From Paracoccaceae bacterium (GTDB taxonomy: Bacteria > Pseudomonadota > Alphaproteobacteria > Rhodobacterales > Rhodobacteraceae): 64,000 bases of DNA. The notes under the pieces are model-generated. The model searched no databases. It was not told the DNA's origin and worked only from the letters and a program-made list of their open reading frames with translations. This document shows, in pieces, positions 44,596 to 53,814 of the stretch (position 1 is the stretch's first letter; every line of letters begins with the position of its first letter). Position numbers and translations under genes: made by a program. The DNA is taken from assembly GCA_022448245.1 (NCBI GenBank), contig JAKVCO010000002.1, forward strand, positions 145,224 to 209,223, read 5' to 3'.

Positions 44596-45802
44596 ATGCA
44601 GGGACAATTAACGCGACAACTTCTTCTCATCCTGGCCATAGCGAACTTTGTCATGGGCATGGGCGCCTTCATCGTCATCGGCATTATCGAGCCTGTGGCC
44701 GAAAGCCTCGCGGTCCAGCTAGGCACAGCCGGGACGCTGCTGACGATTTATGCGCTGGCTTATGCGCCGCTTTCCCCACTCCTTGTTGCCCTGACAGGCC
44801 GGGTTGGCAGGCGGAAGGTACTGGCGGCAGGCCTGAGTATTTTTGCTACCGCAGCGCTTGTAGGCGCGCTGGCGCCGAGCTTTGGCATATTGGCAAGTAG
44901 CCGCGTCTTGGCTGCAGCCGGCGCGGGCGTCGTTACCCCCGTGACCGCCGCAATCGTGGCCGGACTTGCCCCCGCCTGAGCGCAGTGCAAAATCGCTCGC
45001 CGCCGTGTTCTTGGGCATCACCTTGGCACAGGCTTTGGGCATCCCAGCGGGATCCTGGATCGCTTACACCTTTAGCTGGCGGACGGCTCTCCTCTCGGTC
45101 GCCATTCTTGCTCTGCCGGTGCTCCTGCTTGTGTGGTTCCGCATCCCCAAAGGCCTCGCGTTCCAACCTTCGAGCCCGGCTGCCATCGCGCGCGTCCTGC
45201 GAGATGGCAAGATCATGCTGGCCATCTGTTTCACGGCGCTCTTCCTGGCGGCGATCTTCGTTCTTTACACATTCATCGCCCCGATCCTGAGCCAGACCAT
45301 GAACTTTGGACGCGACGAGATCACGCTGACCCTCCTTATCTTTGGCATTGGCGCGGTCATCGGCAATATCCTCGGAGGCGCACTTGCGGACCGCATTGGC
45401 TCGGGGCGCACGCTCTTTATCCTAACGGTGATCCAGCTGGGGGCGCTGCCCTTTTATTCCCTCCTGCCAGTGCCGGTCGCGCTCGTCTTCGCCTGGACCC
45501 TGATCTGGTCCACACTAGGGTGGAGCTTCGGAGCCGCCCAACAGTTGCGCTTGGTGGAATTATGTGGCGCGCAGGCTCCGGTGGCGCTCGCGCTCAATGC
45601 CTCGGCGATCTACGTGGGCTCTGCGCTAGGTTCAGGGATCGGTGCACTCACAATCGCCTCGGTGGGCTATTCGGCTTTGGGCATCGCGGCTGCCCTCGTA
45701 ATGCTAGCGGCGCTTGCGAACCTACAACTCTCTCCCCGCGCCAGCTCGGAACTCAGGCAAGCCCGCGCACGGCCATCATCGTTGCCGACATCGTGGCAAT
45801 GA
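44596..45802 (+). pseudogene. MFS transporter interrupted by a frameshift
   Basis: Two adjacent frames together form one major facilitator protein. The first reads from the membrane start QLTRQLLLILAIANFVMGMG through GRVGRRKVLAAGL to AAIVAGLAPA and stops at 44979; the second resumes from about 44969 with PPERSAKSLAAVFLGITLAQ, the expected continuation of the GLAPPER(R)G...AL motif. One extra C in the run GCCCCCG near 44970 explains the break. An ATG at 44518 is an alternative start giving 26 more residues. Could be a true null allele or a base-calling error. The 3' end overlaps the thioesterase gene by 50 bases. Confidence 0.8.
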
Positions 45803-46178
45803 GCTTGCCGTCAGCCTCCGCCCGCCCCTCTGTGAAAAGCAACGTGCGCCCCGCGCGGATCACGCGCCCTTCATACCGGAAGAGCTCGCCCGCCGCCGGT
45901 GCTAGCAGCGAGGACTTGAACTCAACAGTCAAAACCTCGGCGTCTGCATCCATCAGCGACATCGCCGCATAGCCACAGGCGCTGTCCATGCCCGTTGTCG
46001 TCACCCCGGCATGATGGAAACCGTGTTGCTGCACAAAGCTGGGATTAAAAGGCATCTCAAGAACAACGCGACCGGCCTCACAATCCGCCATCCGAAGCCC
46101 CAGACTCTCGGCCATGACCTGCTGCGCGAAACTCTCGCGCACCCGCTGATCCCAATCTGCATGCCGCACCTTAAACAT
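45753..46178 (-). CDS. PaaI family thioesterase (hotdog fold)
   Basis: A 141-residue hotdog-fold thioesterase. It carries the PaaI signature FVQQHGFHHAGVTTTGMDSACGYA (positions around 50-72), with the H-G and D/N residues that activate water, and the LTVEFKSSLLAPA strand. Likely hydrolyses acyl-CoA or aromatic-CoA thioesters. Start at 46178 is chosen because the upstream in-frame codons lie in the REP-like repeat. Confidence 0.88.
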   Translation of the reverse strand: MFKVRHADWDQRVRESFAQQVMAESLGLRMADCEAGRVVLEMPFNPSFVQQHGFHHAGVTTTGMDSACGYAAMSLMDADAEVLTVEFKSSLLAPAAGELFRYEGRVIRAGRTLLFTEGRAEADGKLIATMSATMMAVRGLA

Positions 46179-46192
46179 CGCCCCGTCCCCAT

Positions 46193-46225
46193 CTTCTTCG
46201 TGCCCCGTACTTCCGCCGGAGGCAT
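46193..46225. repeat. Intergenic REP-like repeat, copy 2
   Basis: 33 bases matching the copy at 25257-25289 except for two adjacent positions. It lies in the divergent gap between the thioesterase gene and thrS. Confidence 0.75.
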
Positions 46226-46340
46226 ACTCTCGCGCCAACCGCACAAGTCATTGACATAACGGCCCACCTCCGCCAAACGCAGCCCACACATAACCCGCAA
46301 CCGGGCGTTCCGTGGGCGCCAAACTGACGAGGGAGCCGAC

Positions 46341-48287
46341 ATGGCCCAGATTACCCTTACCCTTCCCGATGGCAATCAGCGCAGCTACGACGCAGGCATC
46401 ACGCCGGGCGAAGTTGCCAGCGACATCTCCAACTCGCTTAGCAAAAAGGCCATCAGCGCGACCGTAGACGGCTCCCATTTTGATCTGCAGTGGCCGATCA
46501 TGGCGGATGCCTCCATCGCCATCCACACCATGAAAGACCGGCCGCAGGCAGAAGAGCTTGTGCGCCACGATCTGGCCCACATCATGGCCCGCGCCGTGCA
46601 GGAAATCTGGCCCGACGTCAAAGTCACCATCGGCCCGGTTATCGAAAATGGCTGGTACTACGATTTCGACCGCGAAGAGCCCTTCTCCCCCGATGACCTC
46701 GGCGCCATCGAGAAGAAGATGAAAGAGATCATCAATCTCCGCGACCCGGTGCGCACGGAAGTGTGGGACCGCGACCGCGCTGTGCAGCATTACAAAGACG
46801 CGGGCGAGCCCTTTAAAGTTGAACTCATCGACGCGATCCCGGGCGACGAGCCGCTGCGCATGTATTGGCACGGCGATTGGCAGGACCTCTGCCGAGGCCC
46901 GCACCTGCAGCACACCGGCCAGATCCCGGCGGACGGCTTCAAGCTGATGTCCGTGGCTGGCGCCTACTGGCGCGGCGATAGCAACCGCGAGCAGCTCCAG
47001 CGTATCTACGGCGTGGGCTTTCTGAACCGCGACGAGCTCAAAAAGCACCTCACCTTCCTCGAGGAGGCCGAAAAGCGCGACCACCGTAAGCTCGGCCGCG
47101 AAATGAACCTCTTCCACATTCAGGAAGAAGCGAGAGGTCAGGTCTTCTGGCATCCCAACGGCTGGGCCATTTACACCACGCTCCTCGACTATATGCGCCG
47201 CATGCAAGGCAAGGATGGCTATCAGGAGGTCAACACCCCCGAGATCGTCGATCGCTCCATGTGGGAAGCATCTGGGCATTGGGATAAGTATCAAGAGAAC
47301 ATGTTCCTTGTGGAAGTCGATGAGGAACACGCGCAGACGAAATCGATCAACGCGCTCAAGCCGATGAACTGCCCAGGGCATGTACAAGTCTTTAATTGGG
47401 GGCTGAAATCTTACCGCGACCTGCCCTTGCGCATCGCCGAGTTCGGCTCTTGCCACAGGTATGAGCCCTCAGGCGCTCTCCACGGGATCATGCGCGTGCG
47501 GGGCTTCACGCAGGATGATGGCCACATCTTCTGCGGCATGGATCAGATCGAAAGCGAAACCAAGAAGTTCATAGCCTTCCTCGCGAAGGTCTATGCTGAC
47601 TTGGGGTTCACCGACTGGACGATCAAACTCTCCACCCGGCCCGAAAAGCGGATCGGCAGTGACGAGACTTGGGATATCCTCGAAAGCTCCCTCGGCGCGG
47701 CCTGTAAAGCGGCGGGCTATGATTTCGAACTGCTGCCCGGCGAAGGCGCCTTCTATGGCCCAAAGCTCGAGTTTACGCTGACCGACGCAATCGGCCGCAA
47801 CTGGCAATGCGGCACGCTGCAAGTTGACACCAACATGCCCGAACGTCTGGGCGCGAGCTACATTGGCTCTGATGGCGAAAAGCACTCCCCTGTGATGCTC
47901 CACCGCGCCTGCCTTGGCTCGTTCGAGCGTTTCATCGGCATCCTGATCGAAGAGCACGCGGGCAAACTGCCCTTCTGGCTGGCCCCGCGTCAGGTGGTGG
48001 TGGCCGCGATCGTCTCGGACGCAGACGACTTCGTCTACGAGGTGGTCGAAGCGCTGAAAGCCGCAGGCGTCCGCGCCGAGGCCGACGTGCGCAACGAGAA
48101 GATCAACTACAAGGTGCGCGAGCACTCGGTAGGCAAAGTCCCGGTCATCTTGGCCGTTGGGATGCGCGAAGTTGAGGAACGCACCGTGTCGCTGCGTCGC
48201 CTTGGCGAGAAGCAAAGCCGCAGTCTAAGCCTTGAGAACGTTGTAGCAGAGCTGGCCGCAGAGGCGCTCGCACCTGACCTCGCCTGA
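46341..48287 (+). CDS. thrS: Threonine-tRNA ligase
   Basis: A 648-residue class II aminoacyl-tRNA synthetase. N-terminal TGS domain (about 1-62), the tRNA-editing SAD domain with HDLAH and its HxxxH/CxxxH-type elements (about 75-220), the catalytic core with MNCPGH zinc ligand and class II motifs 2 ([10 protein letters not shown]) and 3, and a C-terminal anticodon-binding domain. Length is typical. ATG at 46341 follows GGGAG. A strong hairpin includes its stop codon in the loop. Confidence 0.97.
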   Translation: MAQITLTLPDGNQRSYDAGITPGEVASDISNSLSKKAISATVDGSHFDLQWPIMADASIAIHTMKDRPQAEELVRHDLAHIMARAVQEIWPDVKVTIGPVIENGWYYDFDREEPFSPDDLGAIEKKMKEIINLRDPVRTEVWDRDRAVQHYKDAGEPFKVELIDAIPGDEPLRMYWHGDWQDLCRGPHLQHTGQIPADGFKLMSVAGAYWRGDSNREQLQRIYGVGFLNRDELKKHLTFLEEAEKRDHRKLGREMNLFHIQEEARGQVFWHPNGWAIYTTLLDYMRRMQGKDGYQEVNTPEIVDRSMWEASGHWDKYQENMFLVEVDEEHAQTKSINALKPMNCPGHVQVFNWGLKSYRDLPLRIAEFGSCHRYEPSGALHGIMRVRGFTQDDGHIFCGMDQIESETKKFIAFLAKVYADLGFTDWTIKLSTRPEKRIGSDETWDILESSLGAACKAAGYDFELLPGEGAFYGPKLEFTLTDAIGRNWQCGTLQVDTNMPERLGASYIGSDGEKHSPVMLHRACLGSFERFIGILIEEHAGKLPFWLAPRQVVVAAIVSDADDFVYEVVEALKAAGVRAEADVRNEKINYKVREHSVGKVPVILAVGMREVEERTVSLRRLGEKQSRSLSLENVVAELAAEALAPDLA

Positions 48288-48302
48288 ACAAGCGAGGTCA
48301 GG
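48273..48302 (+). terminator. Hairpin at the end of thrS
   Basis: Perfect 11-bp stem CCTGACCTCGC/GCGAGGTCAGG with the thrS stop codon in the 8-base loop. Only a weak T-containing tail follows. Confidence 0.6.
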
Positions 48303-48359
48303 AATGTTTCAATAGAAACGTTTTCTTGGCACAATCTCGGCATCGGACAGCCCTAAGAC

Positions 48360-48396
48360 GTAACAATCCACGGTTTATCCGTGATCGCCATCACGG
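48360..48396. promoter_or_regulatory. Overlapping inverted repeats upstream of bufA
   Basis: CACGG-TTTAT-CCGTG (48369-48383) and CCGTGAT-CGCC-ATCACGG (48379-48396) share one arm, so they are mutually exclusive hairpins or overlapping binding sites. A GTAACA (48360-48365) resembles the -35 of ECF-type promoters, but no convincing -10 was found. They lie 107-143 bases upstream of bufA. Confidence 0.35.
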
Positions 48397-48502
48397 CATC
48401 GTGTGCCCACGGGCGTGTGATTGGCGCGTCAGGTCCTAATGGGGCCATCTTAGCCTCAGCACACAATAGTGCACCATGAGACAAACACAGGAAGACTGAT
48501 CC

Positions 48503-48808
48503 ATGTCGAACACCACCAAGACTCTCGCGATTGCTGGCGCCGTTGCCGCCGCCATGGCCGCCTCCCTCTCCACGCCTGCTGCTGCTCAAGCACAGGAAAA
48601 GTGCTACGGCGTTTCGCTCGCAGGCGAAAATGACTGCGCCGCAGGCCCCGGCACGACTTGCGCCGGCACGTCCACGGTGGACTATCAGGGCAACGCATGG
48701 ACGCTCGTCCCTGCTGGCACCTGCGCCGACATCGAGCTTCCTGCAATGGCAGACGGCACGGCACGCGAAGGCTCCCTCGAAGAGCTGGCACGCGACCTGC
48801 CGGCATAA
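48503..48808 (+). CDS. bufA: Bufferin-type metallophore precursor (DUF2282)
   Basis: A 101-residue exported precursor. A signal peptide (about 1-28, AAA end) is followed by a short mature peptide with four cysteines C34, C45, C53 and C74 in the spacing KCYG...NDCA...TCAG...GTC that defines DUF2282/BufA1 proteins, and an acidic C-terminal tail. In bufferins selected cysteines are converted to thiooxazole by the MNIO enzyme BufB with BufC, giving a periplasmic copper-binding peptide (established for the family in Caulobacter). Followed by bufB, bufC and a DoxX gene in the canonical order. RBS AGGAAG, 8 bases before ATG. Confidence 0.9.
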   Translation: MSNTTKTLAIAGAVAAAMAASLSTPAAAQAQEKCYGVSLAGENDCAAGPGTTCAGTSTVDYQGNAWTLVPAGTCADIELPAMADGTAREGSLEELARDLPA

Positions 48809-48824
48809 GCCGACCTAACGTTTT

Positions 48825-48856
48825 CGCCGGCGGCCGGTTCCCAGGAGCCGCCGGCG
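48825..48856 (+). terminator. Strong hairpin between bufA and bufB
   Basis: Perfect 10-bp GC-only stem (CGCCGGCGGC/GCCGCCGGCG) with a 12-base loop, placed 17 bases after the bufA stop and 31 before bufB. It lacks a T tract. Such placement suits partial termination or protection of the precursor transcript from 3' decay. Confidence 0.6.
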
Positions 48857-48886
48857 GAACACCTCCGATCACGGGAGAGCCGCGCA

Positions 48887-49732
48887 ATGCTCGACACCAC
48901 GTTTTCGCACCTGCCGAACACGCCGGGGGTGGGCTACAAGCCGCAGCACTATTCCGAAATTCTTGAAGCACCGGGGCCGGTTAGCTGGCTTGAGGTACAT
49001 GCCGAGAATTACATGGGCGACGGCGGACGCCCCCTGGCACAGCTGGGATATCTCGCCGAACGTTTCCCGATTTCTGTCCATGGCGTAGGCCTGTCGATCG
49101 GCGGCGAAGGCGCGCTCGACAAAGACCACCTCGCCCGCCTTCGGACCCTGTGCGACCGCGTGAAACCGGCCAGCTTCTCCGAGCATCTGGCATGGTCCAC
49201 CCACGACGCGCACTTCCTCAATGACCTTCTGCCCCTGCCCTATACCGCTACCACCGTCGCCCGCGTGGCGGATCACATCAAAGAGGTGCAGAACCACGTG
49301 GGGCGCCGCATGCTCCTTGAGAACCCGTCGAGCTACCTCTGGTTCGATGAGAGCACGATGAGTGAGACGGATTTCCTCTTCCAAGTCGCGACTGCTTCGG
49401 GCTGTGGCCTGCTGCTCGACGTTAACAACGTCTTCGTATCCGCCACCAACCTGAACATGGACGCCCGCGCCTATATCGACGCTTTCCCCGTCGAAAAGGT
49501 GGGCGAAATCCATCTGGGCGGCCATGACGAAGATGAAGATGAACACGGCGCACCGCTGCTGATCGATAGCCACGGCCGCGAAGTCGTCGATCCCGTTTGG
49601 GCCCTCTACGACTATACGCTCGCCAAAGCGGGCCCGCGCCCAACGCTGATCGAGTGGGACACTGATGTTCCCGATTGGCCCACCCTGCGCGCCGAGGCAG
49701 AACGCGCGGCAGCCGCGCTCGCTGCCGTCTGA
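48887..49732 (+). CDS. bufB: BufB, MNIO-family (DUF692) peptide-modifying enzyme
   Basis: A 281-residue TIM-barrel multinuclear non-heme iron oxygenase. Expected metal ligands and pocket residues are visible: E40 in HAEN, H65 in [11 protein letters not shown]99-H100 in SEHLAW, E145 in LENPSSY, D178 and N180 in LLDVNN, H209 and H213 in HLGGH, and D227/H229 in IDSHG. It would oxidatively modify cysteines of the BufA precursor before export. Adjacent to bufC, whose product is the usual recognition partner. RBS GGGAG. Confidence 0.93.
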   Translation: MLDTTFSHLPNTPGVGYKPQHYSEILEAPGPVSWLEVHAENYMGDGGRPLAQLGYLAERFPISVHGVGLSIGGEGALDKDHLARLRTLCDRVKPASFSEHLAWSTHDAHFLNDLLPLPYTATTVARVADHIKEVQNHVGRRMLLENPSSYLWFDESTMSETDFLFQVATASGCGLLLDVNNVFVSATNLNMDARAYIDAFPVEKVGEIHLGGHDEDEDEHGAPLLIDSHGREVVDPVWALYDYTLAKAGPRPTLIEWDTDVPDWPTLRAEAERAAAALAAV

Positions 49733-49734
49733 TC

Positions 49735-50469
49735 ATGGGTGTCTCCCAAAGCGACCTGACCAGCGCGATTCTCGCGCCGGATGCTGATGTGCCCGCGGGC
49801 CTGAGCGACGGCCATGGCAAGACCGCAGGGAAACGCTTTGACGTCTATCGAAACAACGTCGCCGTTAGCCTGACCGAGGCGTTGGTAACGGCATTCCCGA
49901 CGATCTATTCCCTCGTGGGAGACCAGTTTTTCCGCGCCATGGCAGGGGTTTACCTGCGCCAGCATCCGCCTTCGTCCCCGTTGATGATGTTTTACGGCGC
50001 AGAGATGCCCGCCTTTCTGGAGACCTTCGAGCCGGCAAAGGGGCTGCCCTACCTGCCGGACGCCGCACGCGTCGATTTGGCACTTCGGCATGCCTACCAC
50101 GCCGCCGATACGACCCCGATTGCTGCCGACGCTGTGCAGATCGCCCCTGAAGACCTAATGGCCTCGCGGGTTGAGCTTGCTCCCGCCGTTCAAGTCATCG
50201 CCTCTGCTTACCCGATCCACGGGATCTGGTCCCTCGCCCGGGGAGGGTCCAAACCACCAGCAGCCGCCCAAGATGTGCTGATCTCCCGCCCGGCCTTTGA
50301 TCCAGAGATCGACCTGTTGCCGCCCAACGGCGCAGCCTTTCTGACGGCGCTTGTGAATAACGCGACCATTGAAGAGGCGCTTGATACCTCTTCTCTCGAC
50401 CCTGCCAGCGGCTTCGGGCCGCTTTTGGGCCTCGCGCTCCAGCGCGGCATCTTCACCCGACTACACTGA
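49735..50469 (+). CDS. bufC: BufC, DUF2063 partner of the MNIO enzyme
   Basis: A 244-residue cytoplasmic protein of the HvfC/BufC (DUF2063) family: the N-terminal domain has RFDVYRNNVAVSLTEALVTAFPTI, typical of the family, and the C-terminal half is a separate small domain. In bufferin systems BufC presents the precursor leader to BufB. ATG at 49735 is 2 bases beyond the bufB stop; a longer upstream reading lies inside bufB and has no family support. Confidence 0.9.
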   Translation: MGVSQSDLTSAILAPDADVPAGLSDGHGKTAGKRFDVYRNNVAVSLTEALVTAFPTIYSLVGDQFFRAMAGVYLRQHPPSSPLMMFYGAEMPAFLETFEPAKGLPYLPDAARVDLALRHAYHAADTTPIAADAVQIAPEDLMASRVELAPAVQVIASAYPIHGIWSLARGGSKPPAAAQDVLISRPAFDPEIDLLPPNGAAFLTALVNNATIEEALDTSSLDPASGFGPLLGLALQRGIFTRLH

Positions 50470-50482
50470 AAGACCGACCCCC

Positions 50483-51028
50483 ATGGAAAACCTGATCAAC
50501 CGCTTCACTGGCCCGCTAGAGGCCTCGAGCACCGCCATCCTCAGCACCGCAGCCCGCCTTATCTTTGCGGGCGTGCTGCTGATATACTTCTGGGGGTCCG
50601 CAGGCACCAAGGTGGGTGAAGGCTTGTTCGGCTTCCTGAACCCAGTCGCTGGCGCCTACATTCAGATCTTTCCCAAGGGTTTTGAAGCCGTTGGCTATGA
50701 CGTGAGCCAATTCGGCACCTTCCACTACCTCGTGGTCGTGGCGGGCACGGTGGCAGAATTCGTGCTGCCTCTGCTCATCGTGATCGGGCTTCTGACACGC
50801 CTCGCCGCGCTTGGCATGATCGGCTTTGTGGTCGTTCAGTCCGCCACCGACGTTATTGGCCACGGCGCTTGGGCAAACGGCACTTTCGGCGCATGGTTTG
50901 ACCGTGCCTCAGATGCGCTCATCGCGGATCAGCGCGCTTTCTGGATCCTGCTCCTTGCAATCCTTGTCCTAAAAGGCCCGGGCCCACTGTCGATGGACCG
51001 CCTGCTCTTCCGCCGCGACGAGGTCTAA
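50483..51028 (+). CDS. DoxX family membrane protein of the bufferin operon
   Basis: A 181-residue inner-membrane protein with four hydrophobic helices and the DoxX signature (AARLIFAGVLLIYFWGS, AEFVLPLLIVIGLLTRLAALGM). DoxX proteins are regular last members of bufABC(D) operons and are thought to deal with electron flow or membrane redox for the MNIO step; this is not proven. ATG at 50483 is 13 bases after bufC. Ends 4 bases into the convergent ArsC-like gene. Confidence 0.88.
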   Translation: MENLINRFTGPLEASSTAILSTAARLIFAGVLLIYFWGSAGTKVGEGLFGFLNPVAGAYIQIFPKGFEAVGYDVSQFGTFHYLVVVAGTVAEFVLPLLIVIGLLTRLAALGMIGFVVVQSATDVIGHGAWANGTFGAWFDRASDALIADQRAFWILLLAILVLKGPGPLSMDRLLFRRDEV

Positions 51029-51336
51029 TCCCACGCAGCTGCCACGTCGGCAGACCATTCCAACGTCATGCGCCCGCTATCTACGATGAGCGGGCGTTTC
51101 ATCAATGTGGGCTCGTCTTTCAGGAGCTCGAGAGGGTCCCGCGCCCGCGCGTCCTCATCTAGGCCGCGCCACGTTGTCGACTTCCGATTGACGAGCGCGT
51201 CTCCAAATTCAGCCAACGCTGCACCCAGCACATCTGTCGGCACGCCATCCGCACGCACATCCACAAACTCGGCCGCGGGAAGAGCCTTGCGGGCTTTCCG
51301 GCATGTATCGCACGATTTCAAACCATAAAGCTTCAT
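51025..51336 (-). CDS. ArsC/Spx-family thioredoxin-fold protein
   Basis: A 103-residue protein of the ArsC/Spx/MgsR family with the CxxC-like motif SCDTCRKA (C at about 9 and 12) and the conserved RP(L/I) near LMKRPLIVDSG. Members are arsenate reductases or redox-sensing RNA-polymerase-binding regulators; two cysteines as here are more common in the Spx/YffB-like branch. No ars genes nearby. ATG at 51336 preferred. Convergent with the DoxX gene. Confidence 0.85.
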   Translation of the reverse strand: MKLYGLKSCDTCRKARKALPAAEFVDVRADGVPTDVLGAALAEFGDALVNRKSTTWRGLDEDARARDPLELLKDEPTLMKRPLIVDSGRMTLEWSADVAAAWD

Positions 51337-51445
51337 TACCATCCCCTTGTCTTTCAAGGTGCAGGCCTATCTTTCCTCATATGCGCACACAACCGATGCG
51401 ACACAGACCCGCCCTGGCGACCGGCGGTACGAGAAGGAGAAAGCG

Positions 51446-51652
51446 ATGCCAAATGGCACCGTGAAGTGGTTCAATACCACCAAAGGGTACGGCTTTATCG
51501 AGCCTGAAGGTGGCGGTAAGGACGTGTTCGTTCACATTTCCGCAGTCGAACGCGCAGGGCTTACCGGTCTTGCGGACAACCAAAAAGTGACTTTCGAAGT
51601 CATCGAAGGACGCGACGGCCGCACTATGGCCGGCGATCTTCAGGCCGAGTGA
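51446..51652 (+). CDS. Cold-shock protein, CspA family
   Basis: A 68-residue single cold-shock domain with RNP1 KGYGFIEP and RNP2 VFVHISAV, binding single-stranded nucleic acids. ATG at 51446 follows GAAGGAGAAAG, a strong site. The 109-base upstream region could hold the promoter and 5' UTR but no specific thermosensor was identified. Confidence 0.96.
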   Translation: MPNGTVKWFNTTKGYGFIEPEGGGKDVFVHISAVERAGLTGLADNQKVTFEVIEGRDGRTMAGDLQAE

Positions 51653-51658
51653 TCTAGG

Positions 51659-51677
51659 GCGGCGCCTCAGGCGCCGC
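51659..51677. terminator. Shared hairpin between the cold-shock gene and thyX
   Basis: Perfect 8-bp stem GCGGCGCC/GGCGCCGC with a TCA loop between two convergent genes. Symmetric and usable from both sides, though without a T tract. Confidence 0.6.
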
Positions 51678-51682
51678 ACCCG

Positions 51683-52588
51683 TTAGTCGATCAGGGCGCG
51701 AAACTCGCGCCACTCGCCCTTGGACATGCCTGATTTTTCCTGCGTGACGTCCTCGCCAGCTAGCATCTTTTTCACGCAGTCCAAGGCGCGCGCGCTGAGC
51801 GTGGCGCCCCCTAGGCGGTAGTCTTCGAACGCGCCGTAGGCGAGCGGCACCCAGTCGGCCACGATCCGGCACATCTCTTCAGCATAGACGCGGATTTCGT
51901 ACTGCGCGTGGCTATCTGCGCGCAGGCGCAGGAAGTGGAAGAGGTTGTGCAAGTCAACCTTCCAGTACCATTGCGTGTAGATGTTGGTGGGCAGGTTCAT
52001 CCGCGCAAGCTCGCGCGCGAGGCCCTGCTGCCCCTCATCGGAAATCATCGCCTCGTAGTTGTCATAGGTCCGCGTCGAATCCGCTTTGAGGATTTCGAGA
52101 ACGCGCGCGGCTTCCTCGCCCTCAAGCAGCTGACCACGCCCTTGGTTGTTCACGGACGATTGCGCGGCAACATGCTCGGGCGCCGGGATGTAGAACTCCC
52201 GATCGAGGATCGAATAGCGCGCTGAATATTCATTCACGTTTGCCGTCCGATGGCGGATCCACTGACGCGCCACGAATACTGGAAGCTTCACGTGCAGCTT
52301 GATTTCGCACATCTCGAAAGGCGTCGAATGCCAATGGCGCATCAAGTAACGGATCAGGCCTTCGTCGTTTGAAACGTGCTTTGTGCCTTCGCCGTAGCTG
52401 ACGCGCGCGGCCTGAACGATGGCGCTGTCGTCGCCCATGTAGTCGATGACACGGACGAAACCGTGGTCGAGCACCTCATGCGCGGTATAGAGCCTCTCCT
52501 CCATCCCGGGGCTCACAGCCCGCAGGGTCTGAGCGCTGCTTTCGCGTTGAGCCGCTATCTGATTTTTCTGGTCGTCTGACAGCGCCAT
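51683..52588 (-). CDS. thyX: FAD-dependent thymidylate synthase
   Basis: A 301-residue flavin-dependent thymidylate synthase making dTMP from dUMP with NADPH and methylene-tetrahydrofolate. The ThyX motif [15 protein letters not shown] is at about 112-126, and the HSTPFE element precedes it. ATG at 52588 has a GGGGG site about six bases upstream; a second ATG six bases earlier would have no spacing. Confidence 0.96.
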   Translation of the reverse strand: MALSDDQKNQIAAQRESSAQTLRAVSPGMEERLYTAHEVLDHGFVRVIDYMGDDSAIVQAARVSYGEGTKHVSNDEGLIRYLMRHWHSTPFEMCEIKLHVKLPVFVARQWIRHRTANVNEYSARYSILDREFYIPAPEHVAAQSSVNNQGRGQLLEGEEAARVLEILKADSTRTYDNYEAMISDEGQQGLARELARMNLPTNIYTQWYWKVDLHNLFHFLRLRADSHAQYEIRVYAEEMCRIVADWVPLAYGAFEDYRLGGATLSARALDCVKKMLAGEDVTQEKSGMSKGEWREFRALID

Positions 52589-52715
52589 CCGCATCCCCCA
52601 ACATAACGAGTCTGAGGGGACCATATATGCGCTGACAAACGGGGGGAACCGCTATAAGATGCCGGAAACAAAGACAGCGCCACTAAGGTGCAATAACGTT
52701 TCGGGGACGACGAGC

Positions 52716-53804
52716 ATGGCAAAGCAACTCCTGAAGTGCGTCACTCTCATTGGGGCAACCGCCCTCGCAGGCTGCGGTGGCTCGCCTTTCATTCTGGACG
52801 AGGTGGCCAACCTCGAAACCCAAGATCCAAATACGCAAAACTCGCGTTTCTTGTTCGATCCGGGCCGGAAACTGACAATGAACTCGGTGGTCTACGATGA
52901 AGACACCGACGAGCTGGTGATCAACAACCTGCCCTTCGACGGCCCTGATGGACGCTACGATTTCGTCCGTGGGCAAGGCGGAGCAGGTGTTTACCAGTCG
53001 CGCGTCACGGCGACGACCGGCCAGATCCAGCACTACGCTGTCTACATGAGCACCGATAACATCGAGGCCGCCGCCGCAGGTGGCCGCGACTGGAGCGACT
53101 TCGGTTTCACCGGCGCACATCTCGAACGGCATGCATTTGCCCTGCCCGGCGGCATCGGCGAATACGTCTATGTCGGCAACTACGCTGGCATCCGGACGCT
53201 GGAGGACCAAAGCGGTCTTCAGATCACCACCGGAAACGCACAACTCCTTCTGGATATTTTAGATTTTGACAACAACGGTGAGGTCGAAGGCGCCATCGTG
53301 GGCACCATCGGGCCTCGTACGCGCACCGATTCCGACGGCTCGTCGCTGTCGACACTTCCCTCTATCTCGCTGGCGACCGTGTCGTTTGATCCCGCCACAG
53401 GCATCTTCCTTGATGGCGCCGCCACGACCGCGGCCCCGGACGGAAACGTCCGTGACGCAGGCACGTATGAAGGCGTGATCGCAGGCTCTGAAGGGGAAGA
53501 CATCGGCGTGATGCTGGTGATGACGGGTACGGCTGAGGTGCAGGAAGTCACCTACCAAGTCATCGAGTGGGAAGACACGGCCAATGGCACTTCGGGCAGC
53601 GTTTTCGGTCTGAACGGTGACAACCGCGACGCCATCCAGGCGATCGTCGATTCCGGCGGCACCGTGGGCTTCCTGACCGCTGACTTCTCTGAGGTTCCGG
53701 CAGGCGCGACGACAACGCTCTCCACCGAGACCGAGATCCTGACGTCGGACTTCAATGCACAGGAAGTTGGCGTCGTTATCACCTCGCAAGCACCCACACC
53801 CTGA
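52716..53804 (+). CDS. Lipoprotein, probable Slam-dependent surface lipoprotein
   Basis: A 362-residue lipoprotein. Residues 1-19 form a lipoprotein signal with the lipobox LAGC (C20). The body contains a repeated type of motif: YVGNYAGIRTLED followed by an FDNNGEVEGAIVGTIG strand, and a later GTYEGVIAGSEG segment, which resembles the TbpB-like barrel domains (transferrin-binding protein-like) found in substrates of Slam translocators. It is directly followed by a Slam-like gene (11 bases). Ligand unknown. ATG at 52716 is chosen for the signal sequence. Confidence 0.75.
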   Translation: MAKQLLKCVTLIGATALAGCGGSPFILDEVANLETQDPNTQNSRFLFDPGRKLTMNSVVYDEDTDELVINNLPFDGPDGRYDFVRGQGGAGVYQSRVTATTGQIQHYAVYMSTDNIEAAAAGGRDWSDFGFTGAHLERHAFALPGGIGEYVYVGNYAGIRTLEDQSGLQITTGNAQLLLDILDFDNNGEVEGAIVGTIGPRTRTDSDGSSLSTLPSISLATVSFDPATGIFLDGAATTAAPDGNVRDAGTYEGVIAGSEGEDIGVMLVMTGTAEVQEVTYQVIEWEDTANGTSGSVFGLNGDNRDAIQAIVDSGGTVGFLTADFSEVPAGATTTLSTETEILTSDFNAQEVGVVITSQAPTP

Positions 53805-53814
53805 GCCTCGCGTG

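Noticed and set aside
46248..47456. Long frame antisense to thrS
   Set aside because: ThrS is unambiguous and the antisense reading has no known motif.
51025..51336. Arsenate reductase of an ars operon
   Set aside because: No arsenical pump or ArsR nearby and the family includes Spx-like regulators, so a specific arsenate role is unsupported.
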